Origin: Cephalotus follicularis
Taxonomy: Eukaryota; Streptophyta; Magnoliopsida; Oxalidales; Cephalotaceae
DNA length: 64,000 nucleotides
Assembly: GCA_001972305.1 (NCBI GenBank)
Contig: BDDD01003372.1
Span: forward strand, 51,562 to 115,561
Direction of reading: 5' to 3'
How positions within the stretch are numbered: the first letter of the stretch is position 1; every line of letters starts with the position of its first letter. The notes under the pieces are model-generated. The model was not told the origin of the DNA and did not search any database. It saw only the letters and a list, made by a program, of their open reading frames with translations. A program made the translations under genes and the position numbers. Shown piece after piece: positions 47,561 through 58,694 of the stretch.

Positions 47561-49062
47561 TTTTGGAAAATTGATGTTTTATATCTAGTTTTCAACTGCT
47601 TTTTACATTGCCGCTTGACCGGAGCCTCACTTGAGGTATTCAAGCATTTGAAACATAGTTTTCCATAGTTTTCAATGACTAAATTGATAAATTAACAGAT
47701 TGAGCCATAGATGACGATGCAGTGACTTCCTTTGACCAGATATATGTTCTTTCCTATCTTGTTAATTCAATTATCACCGTCTATTGGCTATTGATTGATT
47801 GATTGATTGATTGAGCCATAGGTGTCGTGAATCTAAGTTCAGAACGTTTGACGCACATTTCCATTTCTCCATTAGATATCACCACTTATTGGCATTGTAT
47901 AGATTGATTGATTGTATTGTATGGATTCTATAGAGCAACCTTATGACTCGTATCGGCATGTTAGGCTGTTGACCTTGTTCACCTATTCGTCAATCGATTC
48001 ATTTATTGTATTGTATTGACCTGCTTGCGATTGATGCTCCCGGAGGGTCGTAGCTCCCCCATGATTGTAGCTCATCGATACTGACAACCAATACTGTTAT
48101 TGATTGACGATTGATACTCCCGGAGGGCCGTAGCTCCCCGACGGTCGTAGCTCCCCCATGGTTGTAGCTCATCGATACTGTACCGACCCAGCCATAGGCT
48201 GGAAGATCTATGAGTCGCAGACCTGATCAATCTAGAACGAGTAGATAAATCTACCACCCTTTTGAAGGATTACCTTCCATGGGATTGATTATTGTTATTG
48301 ACTGACATTATATTGACTGAGGTCACATGCACTATAGGATATGATTGATTGATTGGGTGTTTCATACACCACCACTGAGTGTCTGCCATTGATTGATTGT
48401 TATAGATCCTATCCATATGCTTTGTTATGGGCCAGTGTCATACGGATAGTTAGATCACCAATTGTATGCATGCATTTGCCATATCATGCATTGTTATTGC
48501 ATAGACTGTCACGAATATTACACATTGTATATGCATACATGTCACATGGGGGTTCTGCTTAGCCTTGTGGCTAACCTCATCCTACGGGATGGGGCTGTGT
48601 GTGCATTCTTGTGTGGCACAGGTAGGGCAGCAAGTACCAGCGGACAGAAGAACTGAAGATTTGTCTGACCGCATGACCGTTTTGTTTGGCAAAGCTTGTA
48701 TTGTATACTGTATCGAAAGGATTGATAAATGTATTGTTTTGTTTGGCAAAGCTTGTATTGTATTGATGAAAGATTTTATGGATGGATGGATTATTACTTT
48801 GGTTTGCAAGAGAACTATTGTACCTTCCGCATATTGTAAAGTTTTAATTTTTTTCACATTTTTATATTGCTAGTCCTGACCATTGTATTATATATTGGAT
48901 TGAGAGTAATGCCACATGTCCGTCCTCCGGGCGCGGAGTGTTACAGAAATGAACTCATAGCCATTGATAAAACATAAACATCTTTATTGAACTTATAAAT
49001 CGTTTATACAAGATATAGTAAATATAAGCTCAACATTGGCTCGCAGCACTTTATCTCTAACA

Positions 49063-49465
49063 CTTGAATGGCAGTGCAGTGAGCTGGAAGACTTCCAATC
49101 AACTAACCACTACAGATTCAGTCACTGAGGTTGAATACATTGCAGCATCAGAAGCTACAAAAGAAGGTGTGTGGATGAAGAAATTCATCACAGATCTTGG
49201 TGTGGTTCTTACTATTGACGATCCAATATCTTTATACTGTGACAACAATGGGGCTATTACCAGGCCAAGGAATCCCGATCACACCAAAGGTCTAAATACA
49301 TATTGCGGAACTTCCATTTGATTAGAGAGATCATTGGAAGAGGAGATATTGAAGTAGAGCGAGTACCCGGAGAAGACAACACAGCAGACCCCTTTACCAA
49401 AACCTTATCGAATAGCGTCTTTTACAAACATCTTTCTGGGATAAGTGTGAGACACATGGGTAAAT
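49063..49465 (+). pseudogene. C2 pol: RNase H C-terminal part
   Basis: LNGSAVSWKTSNQLTTTDSVTEVEYIAASEATKEGVWMKKF, then LYCDNNGAITRPRNPDHTKGL. A frame change leads to LIREIIGRGDIEVERVPGEDNTADPFTKTLSNSVF and the stop of pol. It is almost intact apart from one frameshift near 49305 and the solo LTR upstream. The polypurine tract before the 3' LTR is weak (AATGAGAAAT). Confidence 0.92.
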
Positions 49466-49487
49466 GACTTTAGTACTAATGAGAAAT

Positions 49488-51239
49488 TGTTAGGGATAAA
49501 TCCTGTAGGCCAGGTTATCTTGTAATAACAATAGTTTGTGATAAACATTATAGTTCAATAAAGGATGTTCTTCATCATAATCAATGATAACTATTCATTT
49601 GTGTATGTTTGTATAAATATATAATCAATGCATGTTCATGGAATAAAGTTTGATGACTAAGACCATGATGAGATCATGCTGTGAGACTTAGCACATCGGT
49701 AAGATTTATTCTAGAACCTTCCAAGTCACAGGATAACATACATGGACATATGTTATGCGGATAGACTAGCACGTTGTATGCCAGCTAATTGAAAAGGTTG
49801 ATTGTTCTCACAAGTCATCATATAGTGACTATATGACATACATGTGGGTACTCACTATTTTATGAGTTCACTGAAGTGGCTCGCAGTAAGAAGACATGTA
49901 TGGAGTTTTACTTATATGTCAGACAGGCTTCTAGTATTGCAATTGAGTGAGTGGTCCTTAGACCTGAGTCACCACTAGATATCTTGTGTATAAGATATCA
50001 TACTTTGATGATACTTAAGTACATCTTCTAACCATGAGGAGTATACAGACATTAGTTGGGTATGATAGATTATGTATGGAGATATGTGAGTGTGCAAAAT
50101 GGAATCTACCGCTCCGAGTATAGGGAGTTTATGCTTAGAGTTATTAGCTATTAGATCTCCTAACCAAGATGAAAATGTATTGGAATGTTGATTCCAATAT
50201 CAGAGATTAGTTAATTAGAAATGGTTTATAATTTGATCGTGATAGTTAATTACCTACGATATCATTTTATTGAATGAACTGTGAGAGCCTGACATGTTCC
50301 CTGCCCTAGGTTTAGTTCGAGCATTATCGATAGAGGGATTATACGTACACGTAACTGTAATTCAAGGTTCAAGGTTATATTCATATTACTTGGGGATCAA
50401 TATGCATTGCTAGATGTCGATGTTGATTATTAGGATAACCGGGATTAATTGATTATTAATCACGTATAATAAAGAATTAAAATCAGGGTTTAATTCTTTT
50501 ATTTCAATTATAAGTTTCAAATGCAATTAGGAATGACTAATTGGACAATCATAAGCGTTATGATTAATCCTATGTCCAACATAATTATGAACCCATAGAG
50601 TCACATACAATACAAGTGAGAGAATGCAAGAGAATTGAAGAGAAATAAGTAATTGAAGAATTAATTAATTATACTAATGCAATTACTTTAATTGCATAAA
50701 CTTATAAGATAAGACTATGTGATTAATGTGATTAATTACATGTGACATTCACTTAAGTTATTTACATTTGACTTTATCTAGTCAAAACTAATAACTCACT
50801 TGACGACTTAGTATATATACTAATATTGAAACGGTGAATGGTAAGGCTTTTCATTTGCTAAGAGTATAATCGAAACTAAGTTAAAGACTAGCATCTCCAT
50901 GCTTGGTTCTCTCACACTCTTGGTCGAATTTTTGGCCTATCTCTAGACACGCACTCTTGCTTCTCTCTTGGTGTAGACCTTCTTGGAGATAGCATACACT
51001 TTACTATTCAGAGTGCCTTGAAATGATATAGGTTTTGAAAAGATTAGAAGGAGTTAAAGAATTCAAAGTGTTACTTTCATCTTCTTCCTTCTCTTTTTCT
51101 TTTGTTATGGTATATCAAAGTGTTGATCAATCTAGATCTTGGCATTAGGTTTTGTTACTAATAAATCCATTCCATTTTAGGGTTTGCTAGTTTGGACTAG
51201 ATTAAGTGTTAATGTAACCACTTTTTAATGAAACCAACA
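49488..51239 (+). repeat. C2 3' LTR
   Basis: 1752 bp, TGTTAGGGATAAATCC to ACCAACA, followed by the target duplication CTGGA. No gene. Confidence 0.93.
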
Positions 51240-52382
51240 CTGGATTGTTCTCTCTGACTGCCCATCCATCTGTAAGTGAAATGCGGTATTGTAGTTAAGT
51301 CGTGTACCCCACACCTTCTGAAATCCCTTCCAAAACCGTGATGTGAAATGAGTTTCCCAATTAGAAACGATAGACACCGCGTCGTGTGGAGTCTCACAAT
51401 CTCTAGTTGAAATATTTCTGCTAATCGATCCAAAGAATACCCTTCATAAATAGTCAAGTAAGTGAGTTGATTTGGTCAATCGATCCACCACCACCCAAAT
51501 AGCATCATGCTTCTTAAACGTCTTTGGTAGCTCCGTGACAAAATCCATACCAATCCTCTCCCACTTCCACACCGGAAGGTTCAACGACTGCAAAAGTTCA
51601 ATAGCGCGCTAATGTTCGATCTTAACTTGCTGGCAAATCAAACATTTTTCAATATAATATTCTATATCTCTTTTCATACCATTCCATCAGAAATTTCCCT
51701 TCAAATCCTTGTACATCTTGGTAGAACCAGGATGAATAAAAAATGGAGAACTATGCCCCTATGATAAAACTGCCTTCCTAATTGTCGGATCTACTGGAAC
51801 ACACAACCGCTTCCTATACCATATCACACCATGCTCATCAACACGAAACTCTGGCTACTTTCCTTCCTCACAACTCGCCATCCTCTTCCTGAGCTGCCTT
51901 AATCCGGGATATAAGAGAAGGCTCCACTTTCATACTAGTTACACTCCTATCAGAACCCCAAACATACAACTCCATCTCTATACGCTCCATATCCGAAGTA
52001 AGTCAAGGTTGTGTAATTAAGGTAGCCACACTCCCTAAACTCTTCTGGCTAAGAGCATCTACAACAAAATTTGCCTTACCCGGTTGGTACTGAATCTTGG
52101 TTCTTTAAGGACTTCCAACCACCGCCTTTGCCTCATATTCAGCTCATTTTGAGTGAAAATGTATTTGAGATTTTTGTGATCAGTTAAAATATCACAACTT
52201 TCCCCATATAGTTAGATAATGTTTCCAAATTTCAAAGTGAACACTCGCGCTACCAATTCAAAGTCATGAGTGGGATAATTCAACTCATAAGGCTTATGCA
52301 ATCTGGATGCATATGCTTAAACGTGTTACTTTCATGGCAAAACCAAGATGGGTGCCATTCTGGAAAATCTTACTAATCCATT
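51240..52382 (-). pseudogene. G2 gypsy RNase H and integrase
   Basis: The minus strand, in changing frames, reads AYASRLHKPYELNYPTHDFELVARVF, YGESCDILTDHKNLKYIFTQNELNMRQRRWLEVL, zinc domain and core fragments. The last piece before C2 is YSLDRLAEIFQLEIVRLH…FGRDFRRCGVHDLTTIPHFTY, with the second Asp region degraded. It continues at 22781 downward after removal of C2. Its upstream part (RT, gag) is missing, replaced by the Sirevirus LTR at 52383. Confidence 0.88.
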
Positions 52383-53258
52383 TGTTGACATTTATGTCTC
52401 AATCCTATGTTTTGATGATAACATATTTGTATTTGACAAAGTTCCTTAATGTGCAAGAAAACAATTAAGTGAGCAAGACAGCAGGAATTATGCAGATTAC
52501 AGCCCAGACTGTCGACGCGTAACATTAAAGCGTCAGCGCTTTAACAGACAGTCGAGACATGAACAAAGCGTCTACCGGAGAAGCACTTGAAGAATTGGGA
52601 ATAACACTCCAACCGTCGATGCTCGAATTTCAAGCGTCTACGCTTTGAGGTCCAAAGCGCCTGCTCTTTGTGCAAAGCGCCGTCCGATTAAACCAGTGGA
52701 GCCACCTTCTATTTAAAGGGGCTTAAACGTCGACGCCAGAGACTAAGCGTCAGTGCTTTGAGGTGACGGTCGACTCCAACTTTGAACTCCTGCGCTTTGA
52801 GGTGACGGTCAACTCCAACTTTGAACGCCTGCGCTTTGAGCTGTATTCAAATTTGAGATCCCCAACGGTCACATGACCGTCGACGCTTTGAAGGAGACAG
52901 TCGACGCTTTAGTCGGCTGGAACAGTTTCTGACAGATTTCAGTGGACATTCCATTAAGGAATTAATCCTAAACTAATCCTAACGGATCTATGAGGCAAGA
53001 AGCTATAAATGGACGAAAGTTTCTGAAGAATATGATGAGAACAACATAAGCAAAACATATATACAAACATCATTCAAAGCAAACATTCAAAGAGAATCAA
53101 AATCCAAAGCTCATCCAAATAGTTTACATTTTTACATTTTGAGCTATTTAATGTTCTCACTGATTTGAGCAATTATTTCTTGTAATATCCAACCTTGTGA
53201 GAGGTTTAGACACCAACACTACTCTTTATACTTTGATTGTAATAGGGGAGTGAACCCC
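52383..53258 (+). repeat. Sirevirus LTR copy 1
   Basis: 876 bp, TGTTGACATTT to GTGAACCCC. It carries TCGA-type words from 52510 to 52915 (GTCGACGC, AAAGCGTCAGCGCTTT, ACGGTCGACTCC in a 50-bp tandem duplicate near 52765-52840). It has a TATAAAT box at 53004-53010. The usual …CA end and a primer site are missing; integrase sequence follows immediately. Confidence 0.85.
53004..53010 (+). promoter_or_regulatory. TATA box of Sirevirus LTR copy 1
   Basis: CTATAAATGG, about 250 bp before the visible LTR end; repeated at 58440-58446 in copy 2. Core promoter by position. Confidence 0.55.
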
Positions 53259-53268
53259 TCTACAAGAA

Positions 53269-55404
53269 ATGTGTAGAACACTTTTGAATGAAAATAGTTT
53301 ACCAAAATACTTTTGGGCTGAAGCTATAAATACTTCATGTTATATCCTTAATCGTATATCAATTAGGCCTATTCTCAAAAAGACTTCATATGAGTTATGG
53401 AGGGGGAGAAAGCCTAACATTAGTTATTTTCATACCTTCGGATGCAAGTGCTTTATCCACAATAATGGAAAAGAGTATCTTGGTAAATTAGACTCTAAAG
53501 TCGACGAAGGCATATTTCTTGGTTATTCTTCCACTAGTAGGGCTTATAGATGTTTTAACAAAAGAACTCTATTAGTTGAAGAATCCAGGCATGTTGTTTT
53601 TGATGAATCTAACCCTAAACTTCCAAAAGAAGTTAATGTTGATGATTGTGTAGATTTCATTGAAAATGGTGTTAGCAAGATTAATCTAGATGAAGCAAAA
53701 AGGGAGGAGTCCACCGAAGGAGAGACCCCTCAAGAAGACTACCAAGAGGCGCTTCATGACCAAACCTTGAAGGTGGTAAGAGGACATCCGCATGAAGCCA
53801 TAATAGGTAACCCTAGATTAGGTGTTTCCACTAGAAGTAACATTAATCATAATTATATTGCATTTCTATCACAAATCGAGCCTAAAAATATAAATGAGGC
53901 CGAAAAAGACGAAAATTGGATCAATGCCATGCAAGAAGAATTGAACCAATTTGAAAGGAGTAGAGTATGGAACCTTGTACCTAGACCTAGTAATCAAAAT
54001 ATAATAGGTACAAAATGGGTCTATAGGAATAAGGTAGATGACCAAGGCATTGTTATTAGAAACAAAGCTAGGTTGGTTGCTAAGGGTTATTCCCAAGAAG
54101 AGGGAATAGACTTTGATGATTCGTATGCACCCGTAGCAAGATTAGAATCAATTCGCATGTTGCTTGCATATGCATCTTTTAAAGATTTCACTCTTTTTCA
54201 AATGGATGTCAAAAGTGCGTTTTTAAATGGGTTAATAAAGGAGGAAGTGTATGTGGAACAACCTCCCGGGTTTGAAAACCCTCATTATCCCAATCATGTT
54301 TTTAAACTTTCAAAAGCTTTATACGGCTTAAAACAAGCTCCAAGAGCTTGGTATGAAAAGCTTAGTGGCTATTTAATTGAAAATGGTTTTAAAAGTGGCA
54401 CTATTGACATTACACTTTTTACAAAATCTGTCAATGATGAAATTTTGATAATTCAAGTGTATGTAGATGATATCATATTCGGTTCTACTAACAAAAACTT
54501 GTGCAAGAACTTTGCTAAGATTATGAAGGTGGAGTTCGAAATGAGCATGATGGGTGAGCTCAATTATTTCCTCGGACTTCAAGTCAAACAATTGGAGGAA
54601 GGCATCTTCATCAATCAATCAAAGTACGTCAAAGACTTACTTAAGAGATTTGGGATGGAGAATGCTAAAAAGAGCAAGACACCCATGAGCATAACAACAA
54701 AGCTTGACAAGGATGAGCAAGGTAAGTCAATCGATCAAAAACTATATAGGAGTATGATAGGATCTTTGCTCTATTTAACGGCAAGTAGGCCGGATATATT
54801 GTTTAGTGTTTGTTTGTGTGCTAGATTTCAAGCTTGTCCCAAAGAATCACATTTGCATGCCGTAAAAAGCATTTTCAAATACTTAGCATATACACCGACC
54901 TTAGGATTATGGTATCCTAGGAAGTCATCATTCGACCTTCACACTTACTCCGATGCCGATTTCGGAGGATATAAGGTGGATAGAAAAAGCACAAGTGGCA
55001 CTTGTCAATTCTTAGGCAATATGCTCATTTCTTGGTTTAGCAAGAAACAAAATTCGGTAGCTCTTTCAACTACCGAAGCTGAATATATTGCCGCAGGCAG
55101 TTGTTGCGCACAAGTCATGTGGATGAAGCAACAACTTCTTGATTATGGGTTTATATTTGAAAAAGTGCCAATTAGGTGTGACAACACTAGTGCTATTTGC
55201 TTAGGGAAAAATCCCGTTCACCACTCTAAAACTAAGCACATAGACATTAGATATCACTTCATTAAAGACCACATTGAAAAAGGTGGCATAGAACTAGTTT
55301 TCGTCCCGACCGAAGAACAAGTCGCGGACATTTTCACAAAACCGTTAGATGAACAAACCTTCTCGAAATTTAGATTAGAATTAGGTTTGTGTGAAATTGA
55401 GTGA
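53269..55404 (+). CDS. Sirevirus pol fragment: integrase end, RT, RNase H
   Basis: An uninterrupted 711-codon frame, open from the LTR junction at 53259; the ATG at 53269 is only the first Met, not a natural start. It begins at the integrase Glu-helix end ([18 protein letters not shown]), then the C-terminal region ([19 protein letters not shown]). RT runs from [21 protein letters not shown] through [12 protein letters not shown] to an intact YVDD ([12 protein letters not shown]). RNase H has [26 protein letters not shown] and [10 protein letters not shown], then [13 protein letters not shown] and the stop. RT and RNase H are complete and look catalytically intact; protease and most of integrase are missing. 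[10 protein letters not shown] has Asp where relatives and the second copy have Glu. Confidence 0.93.
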   Translation: MCRTLLNENSLPKYFWAEAINTSCYILNRISIRPILKKTSYELWRGRKPNISYFHTFGCKCFIHNNGKEYLGKLDSKVDEGIFLGYSSTSRAYRCFNKRTLLVEESRHVVFDESNPKLPKEVNVDDCVDFIENGVSKINLDEAKREESTEGETPQEDYQEALHDQTLKVVRGHPHEAIIGNPRLGVSTRSNINHNYIAFLSQIEPKNINEAEKDENWINAMQEELNQFERSRVWNLVPRPSNQNIIGTKWVYRNKVDDQGIVIRNKARLVAKGYSQEEGIDFDDSYAPVARLESIRMLLAYASFKDFTLFQMDVKSAFLNGLIKEEVYVEQPPGFENPHYPNHVFKLSKALYGLKQAPRAWYEKLSGYLIENGFKSGTIDITLFTKSVNDEILIIQVYVDDIIFGSTNKNLCKNFAKIMKVEFEMSMMGELNYFLGLQVKQLEEGIFINQSKYVKDLLKRFGMENAKKSKTPMSITTKLDKDEQGKSIDQKLYRSMIGSLLYLTASRPDILFSVCLCARFQACPKESHLHAVKSIFKYLAYTPTLGLWYPRKSSFDLHTYSDADFGGYKVDRKSTSGTCQFLGNMLISWFSKKQNSVALSTTEAEYIAAGSCCAQVMWMKQQLLDYGFIFEKVPIRCDNTSAICLGKNPVHHSKTKHIDIRYHFIKDHIEKGGIELVFVPTEEQVADIFTKPLDEQTFSKFRLELGLCEIE

Positions 55405-55771
55405 TTTAACATGTTTCTATGTTTGTTGTAAATATGTATGAGTGTTCAAAATGCCTATCTTTTCATGTTTGCATCATTTGCATTCGTTCTCGCGCATAAA
55501 CGGCAAATCTGCAGAAAAACAGAGCAAAGCGCCGACCTTTGCTTTTAAAGCATCAGCGCTTTAAAACAATTTAGGGTTCAAAATTTGGGAAAATTGGTCT
55601 AAGCGCCGACGCTTAAACCTACTCTGTCGACGCTTTAGTCGCGTTTTAAGCTTCTAAGCGTCGTCTGCCTCACTGTGTTACGAACCCTAACTTAAAAAAT
55701 TACATCTCTCTGGCGATTTCTTGGCGATTTTCTCTCGGAAATCAAAGATAAACCTTCACGCAACCTCAACC
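55405..55771 (+). repeat. Spacer between pol and env-like ORF with TCGA-type words
   Basis: Non-coding. From about 55530 to 55665 it holds GCGCCGACC, AAAGCATCAGCGCTTT, AGCGCCGACGCTT, TGTCGACGCTTTAG and AGCGTCGTC, the same vocabulary as the LTR arrays but far from either LTR. Confidence 0.75.
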
Positions 55772-57031
55772 ATGACAAGAACCAAGGGTCTTGAGCAAGG
55801 GCAAAGCTCCAAGGGGAAGAAGAAGACGGCTGGGCAAAAAGGGAAGAAGGGAAAGGGGGTTGCCACTGAATCTGCAGCTCCTGAGGTGATTGCTTCTAAA
55901 CCTAGGTACCCAGAGGCTTATTTTAATAGGAAAATACTAGTTGGCAAAGTCTTAGATTTTGATTTTTGCACTAGGGAAGGTTTTCCAATTGTTGAGTGGA
56001 TTAGGGCTCAAAGTTTAGAACCTTTTTTCACCATAAATCTCCCCAGTTATCCCGAACTCATAAAAGAGTTCTATGTACACATGCGTGGTAGTTCGTTAGA
56101 TAGTGTAACCACTATGGTCAAAAACACGAGTATTGACCTAGACCTAGATGATTTAAAAACTATCCTAAGGATTCCAAACCGTGGTGCTAGGGGTTGGAAC
56201 CAACGGTCTTGGGTAAATAGCGAAGACTTTGATAAGCAAGACTGTGTGCGTGTTCTTTTTGGTGAGAATGTCGACTAAGTTCAGAGGATGTACACTAGGA
56301 ATCTCCCTTTTCAATATAGATTCCTACACCGTGTTGTATGCAAGCATATTCTACCAAAGGCAGGTGGGTTTGATGAAGTCACCCACATGGAAGCCTATAA
56401 GATGTATCATTTGATAACCGGACGACAAATAAATGTTCTATCCCTGATGGCCTGTCATATGCATTCAATTCACTATCGGGAAAATGCGAGATTAGGCTAT
56501 AGCAACATTATAACCAAGATTCTACAACATTTCAAAGTCGACCTAACTGGAGAAGTGCACCACAACCTCCAAAGTGCAGACAAACTTGGCAAAGGAAACC
56601 TTGGAAGAATGGGGTTCAAAAAGCACAAGAGGCTTGGTACATGGATCCCGAGAGACGAGGAATCCAATAGGGTAGAGGAAGAAGAAGGTGAAGCCGAGGC
56701 AAGGGAAGAAGCTGAGAATTTACCCATACAGATCGAACCACAGCCTCAACCAATCCCGGATGTCCATCTTCCAAGAAATAGGATGGATGAGATATTCGAC
56801 GCAATCAAAGGCATGCAGCAGAATATTGAGGAAATGAAGACGAACATGCAGTGCATGAGGAGGCGACAGAAGAGACTTGACAAAAGATTTGATAACACAG
56901 GCATTATAGTGTATGATGGCATCATATCTTCATCCTCCAGCCACGACGACGATCCCCCGGACGATGATGCTACCGATGATATGGAGGGAGATGTCCGAGG
57001 AGATGATGAGAGTACTCATATGGAGGATTGA
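55772..57031 (+). pseudogene. Env-like ORF of the Sirevirus, one in-frame stop
   Basis: ATG at 55772 starts a 420-codon frame broken only by TAA at 56276-56278; both parts are in one frame. The first part has a basic Lys/Gly-rich N terminus (KGKKKTAGQKGKKGKG). Then comes a conserved-looking domain (RYPEAYFNRKILVGKVLDFDF, YPELIKEFYVHMRG, DLDDLKTILRIPNRGARGW) resembling the plant 'putative transposon protein' domain found in retroelement third ORFs. The second part has RQINVLSLMACHMHSI, an acidic EEEEGEAEAREEAE stretch, a probable coiled coil (NRMDEIFDAIKGMQQNIEEMKTNMQCM) and an acidic tail (HDDDPPDDDATDDMEGD). No signal peptide or membrane span is seen. 'Env-like' is positional; function is unknown. 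Confidence 0.75.
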
Positions 57032-57817
57032 GCATTTGCATCTCATGTCTCTTCTTTTGCATTCACTGTTGTTACTCTTTATGATCTATGAGCTTTGTAA
57101 TCTTAGCTTAAATATTTGATTTCAGCTTGTATTTTATTCAGCTTGTGAAATGGGAAATGACTTTGTTAATGAAATGTGTTTTGTTGGTTTGCTTGGTTAT
57201 TGCCGTTTCATATATGAAATGGATGTGCATATTGAGTTCTTGATATGCAATATGGTGTTGAACTTGGATTCATCTTATGCAGACTGTGAAATGAATATAT
57301 GTGTTGGTACTTCTAGTACAATTAATGGACTATGCAACTTTTAAGATATTATGAATGCTTATTGGTTTTAAGCTCAATGTGCAAATTGGTTTAGTAACCT
57401 TGATATATTAACTATGGTAACTTCTTGTTAAAAAGATAAAACTGGAAAATAAATTGCATGCTCAAAGGACCATGATCATAAGTTTGGATATGTCTTTTAA
57501 CCCTTTTAAGATGATAACAAAAAGGGGGAGAATATTGTACGATTAGTTTGGGGAAGATAATGGTAAAATTGAGAGAGTTTGGGAGAGAATTTGAGAGACA
57601 GTATATAAATGCATAATGGGTGTAATGACAATGCAATATAACCCTTATATGACTAAGGGGGAGGTATTAAACTCAGGGGGAGCTATTGCCTTTTGAGCAA
57701 TTCTCTATGTTCTCATTTTTTTTACATCATATGCACTTTATTCATTAATGTTTATAGCTTAACAAATTATTATGCTTTAAATGTAACAAATTTTGTCATC
57801 ATCAAAAAGGGGCAGAT
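57032..57817 (+). other. Sirevirus 3' untranslated region with several polypurine tracts
   Basis: AT-rich, with no credible gene. G-rich purine tracts stand at 57519-57530 (AAAAAGGGGGAG), 57656-57664, 57674-57682 and 57804-57815 (AAAAAGGGGCAG); the last sits just before the LTR and is the presumed primer for plus-strand synthesis. Multiple polypurine tracts before the 3' LTR are known for Sireviruses. Confidence 0.8.
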
Positions 57818-58693
57818 TGTTGACATTTATGTCTCAATCCTATGTTTTGATGATAACATATTTGTATTTGACAAAGTTCCTTAATGTGCAAGAAAACAAT
57901 TAAGTGAGCAAGACAGCAGGAATTATGCAAAAAACAGCCCAGACAGTCGACGCATAACATTAAAGCGTCAGAGCTTTAACAGACAGTCGAGACAAGAACA
58001 AAGCGTCTACCGGAGAAGCACTTGAAGAATTGGGAATAACACTCCAACCGTCGAAGCTCGAATTTCAAGCGTCTACGCTTTGAGGTCCAAAGCGCCTGCT
58101 CTTTGTGCAAAGCGCCGTCCGATTAAACCAGTGGAGCCACCTTCTATTTAAAGGGGCTTAAACGTCGACGCCAGAGACTAAGCGTCAGTGCTTTGAGGTG
58201 ACGGTCGACTCCAACTTTGAACTCCTGCGCTTTGAGGTGACGGTCAACTCCAACTTTGAACGCCTGCGCTTTGAGCTGTATTCAAATTTGAGATCCCCAA
58301 CGGTCACATGACCGTCGACGCTTTGAAGGAGACAGTCGACGCTTTAGTCGGCTGGAACAGTTTCTGACAGATTTCAGAGGACATTCCATTAAGGAATTAA
58401 TCCTAAACTAATCCAAACGGATCTATGAGGCAAGAAGCTATAAATGGACGAAAGTTTCTGAAGAATAAGATGAGAACAACATAAGCAAAACATATATACA
58501 AACATCATTCAAAGCAAACATTCAAAGAGAATCAAAATCCAAAGCTCATCCAAATAGTTTACATTTTTACATTTTGAGCTATTTAATGTTCTCACTGATT
58601 TGAGCAATTATTTCTTGTAATATCCAACCTTGTGAGAGGTTTAGACACCAACACTACTCTTTATACTTTGATTGTAATAGGGGAGTGAACCCC
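57818..58693 (+). repeat. Sirevirus LTR copy 2
   Basis: 876 bp, the same span as copy 1, with eleven substitutions by my comparison; at all eleven this copy has A. Palindrome words lie at 57945-58350. A TATAAAT box is at 58440-58446. It is followed without primer site by mid-gag sequence. Confidence 0.88.
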
Positions 58694-58694
58694 A

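Larger units (their letters stand above)
46468..48945 (+). mobile_element. Solo LTR of the G1 gypsy family
   Basis: 2478 bp, TGTGATGACCCGAATTCCC to CGGAGTGTTACA. The flanking repeat is GAAAC (46463-46467) and GAAAT (48946-48950), one mismatch. It aligns along its length with the G1 5' LTR (minus copy 7830-10083), including TATA box, CT-rich tract, palindrome array, GATTGATTGATT tracts and the GGATGGGGCTGTG region. No gene. Confidence 0.88.
44803..49062 (-). mobile_element. Solo copia LTR in C2 RNase H, interrupted
   Basis: TGTTGGAATC at the left and TCTCTAACA at the right. The perfect target duplication CTTGA lies at 44798-44802 and 49063-49067. The C2 frame continues across it (YTL / NGSAVSWK). 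Removing the nested gypsy LTR (46468-48945) leaves about 1.78 kb. Minus orientation (TGTTAGAGATAAAG start, CCAACA end) fits the C2 LTR, and parts (GAGATCRTGNTGTGAGA) recall the C2 LTR, so it is a related family. A (TA)n microsatellite lies at 44941-44982. Confidence 0.85.
22787..51239 (+). mobile_element. C2: Ty1/copia element expanded by nested insertions
   Basis: The LTRs at 22787-24538 and 49488-51239 are both 1752 bp, start TGTTAGGGATAA and end ACCAACA. The perfect target duplication CTGGA lies at 22782-22786 and 51240-51244. The internal region holds primer site, leader, gag, protease, integrase, RT and RNase H in copia order, all damaged. Of 28.5 kb, about 18.6 kb is later insertions (27320-38606, 40673-40904, 40936-43761, 44803-49062). 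The LTRs differ at roughly ten percent in the first 110 bp, so C2 is old relative to its contents. Confidence 0.93.

Noticed and set aside
53869..54618. Minus-strand frames opposite the Sirevirus RT (duplicated at 61517-61744)
   Set aside because: Antisense shadows of a clear RT frame. Their conservation between the two copies only reflects the duplication.
56497..56804. Minus-strand frames opposite the env-like ORF
   Set aside because: Shadows of the acidic and lysine-rich coding strand, without domain similarity.
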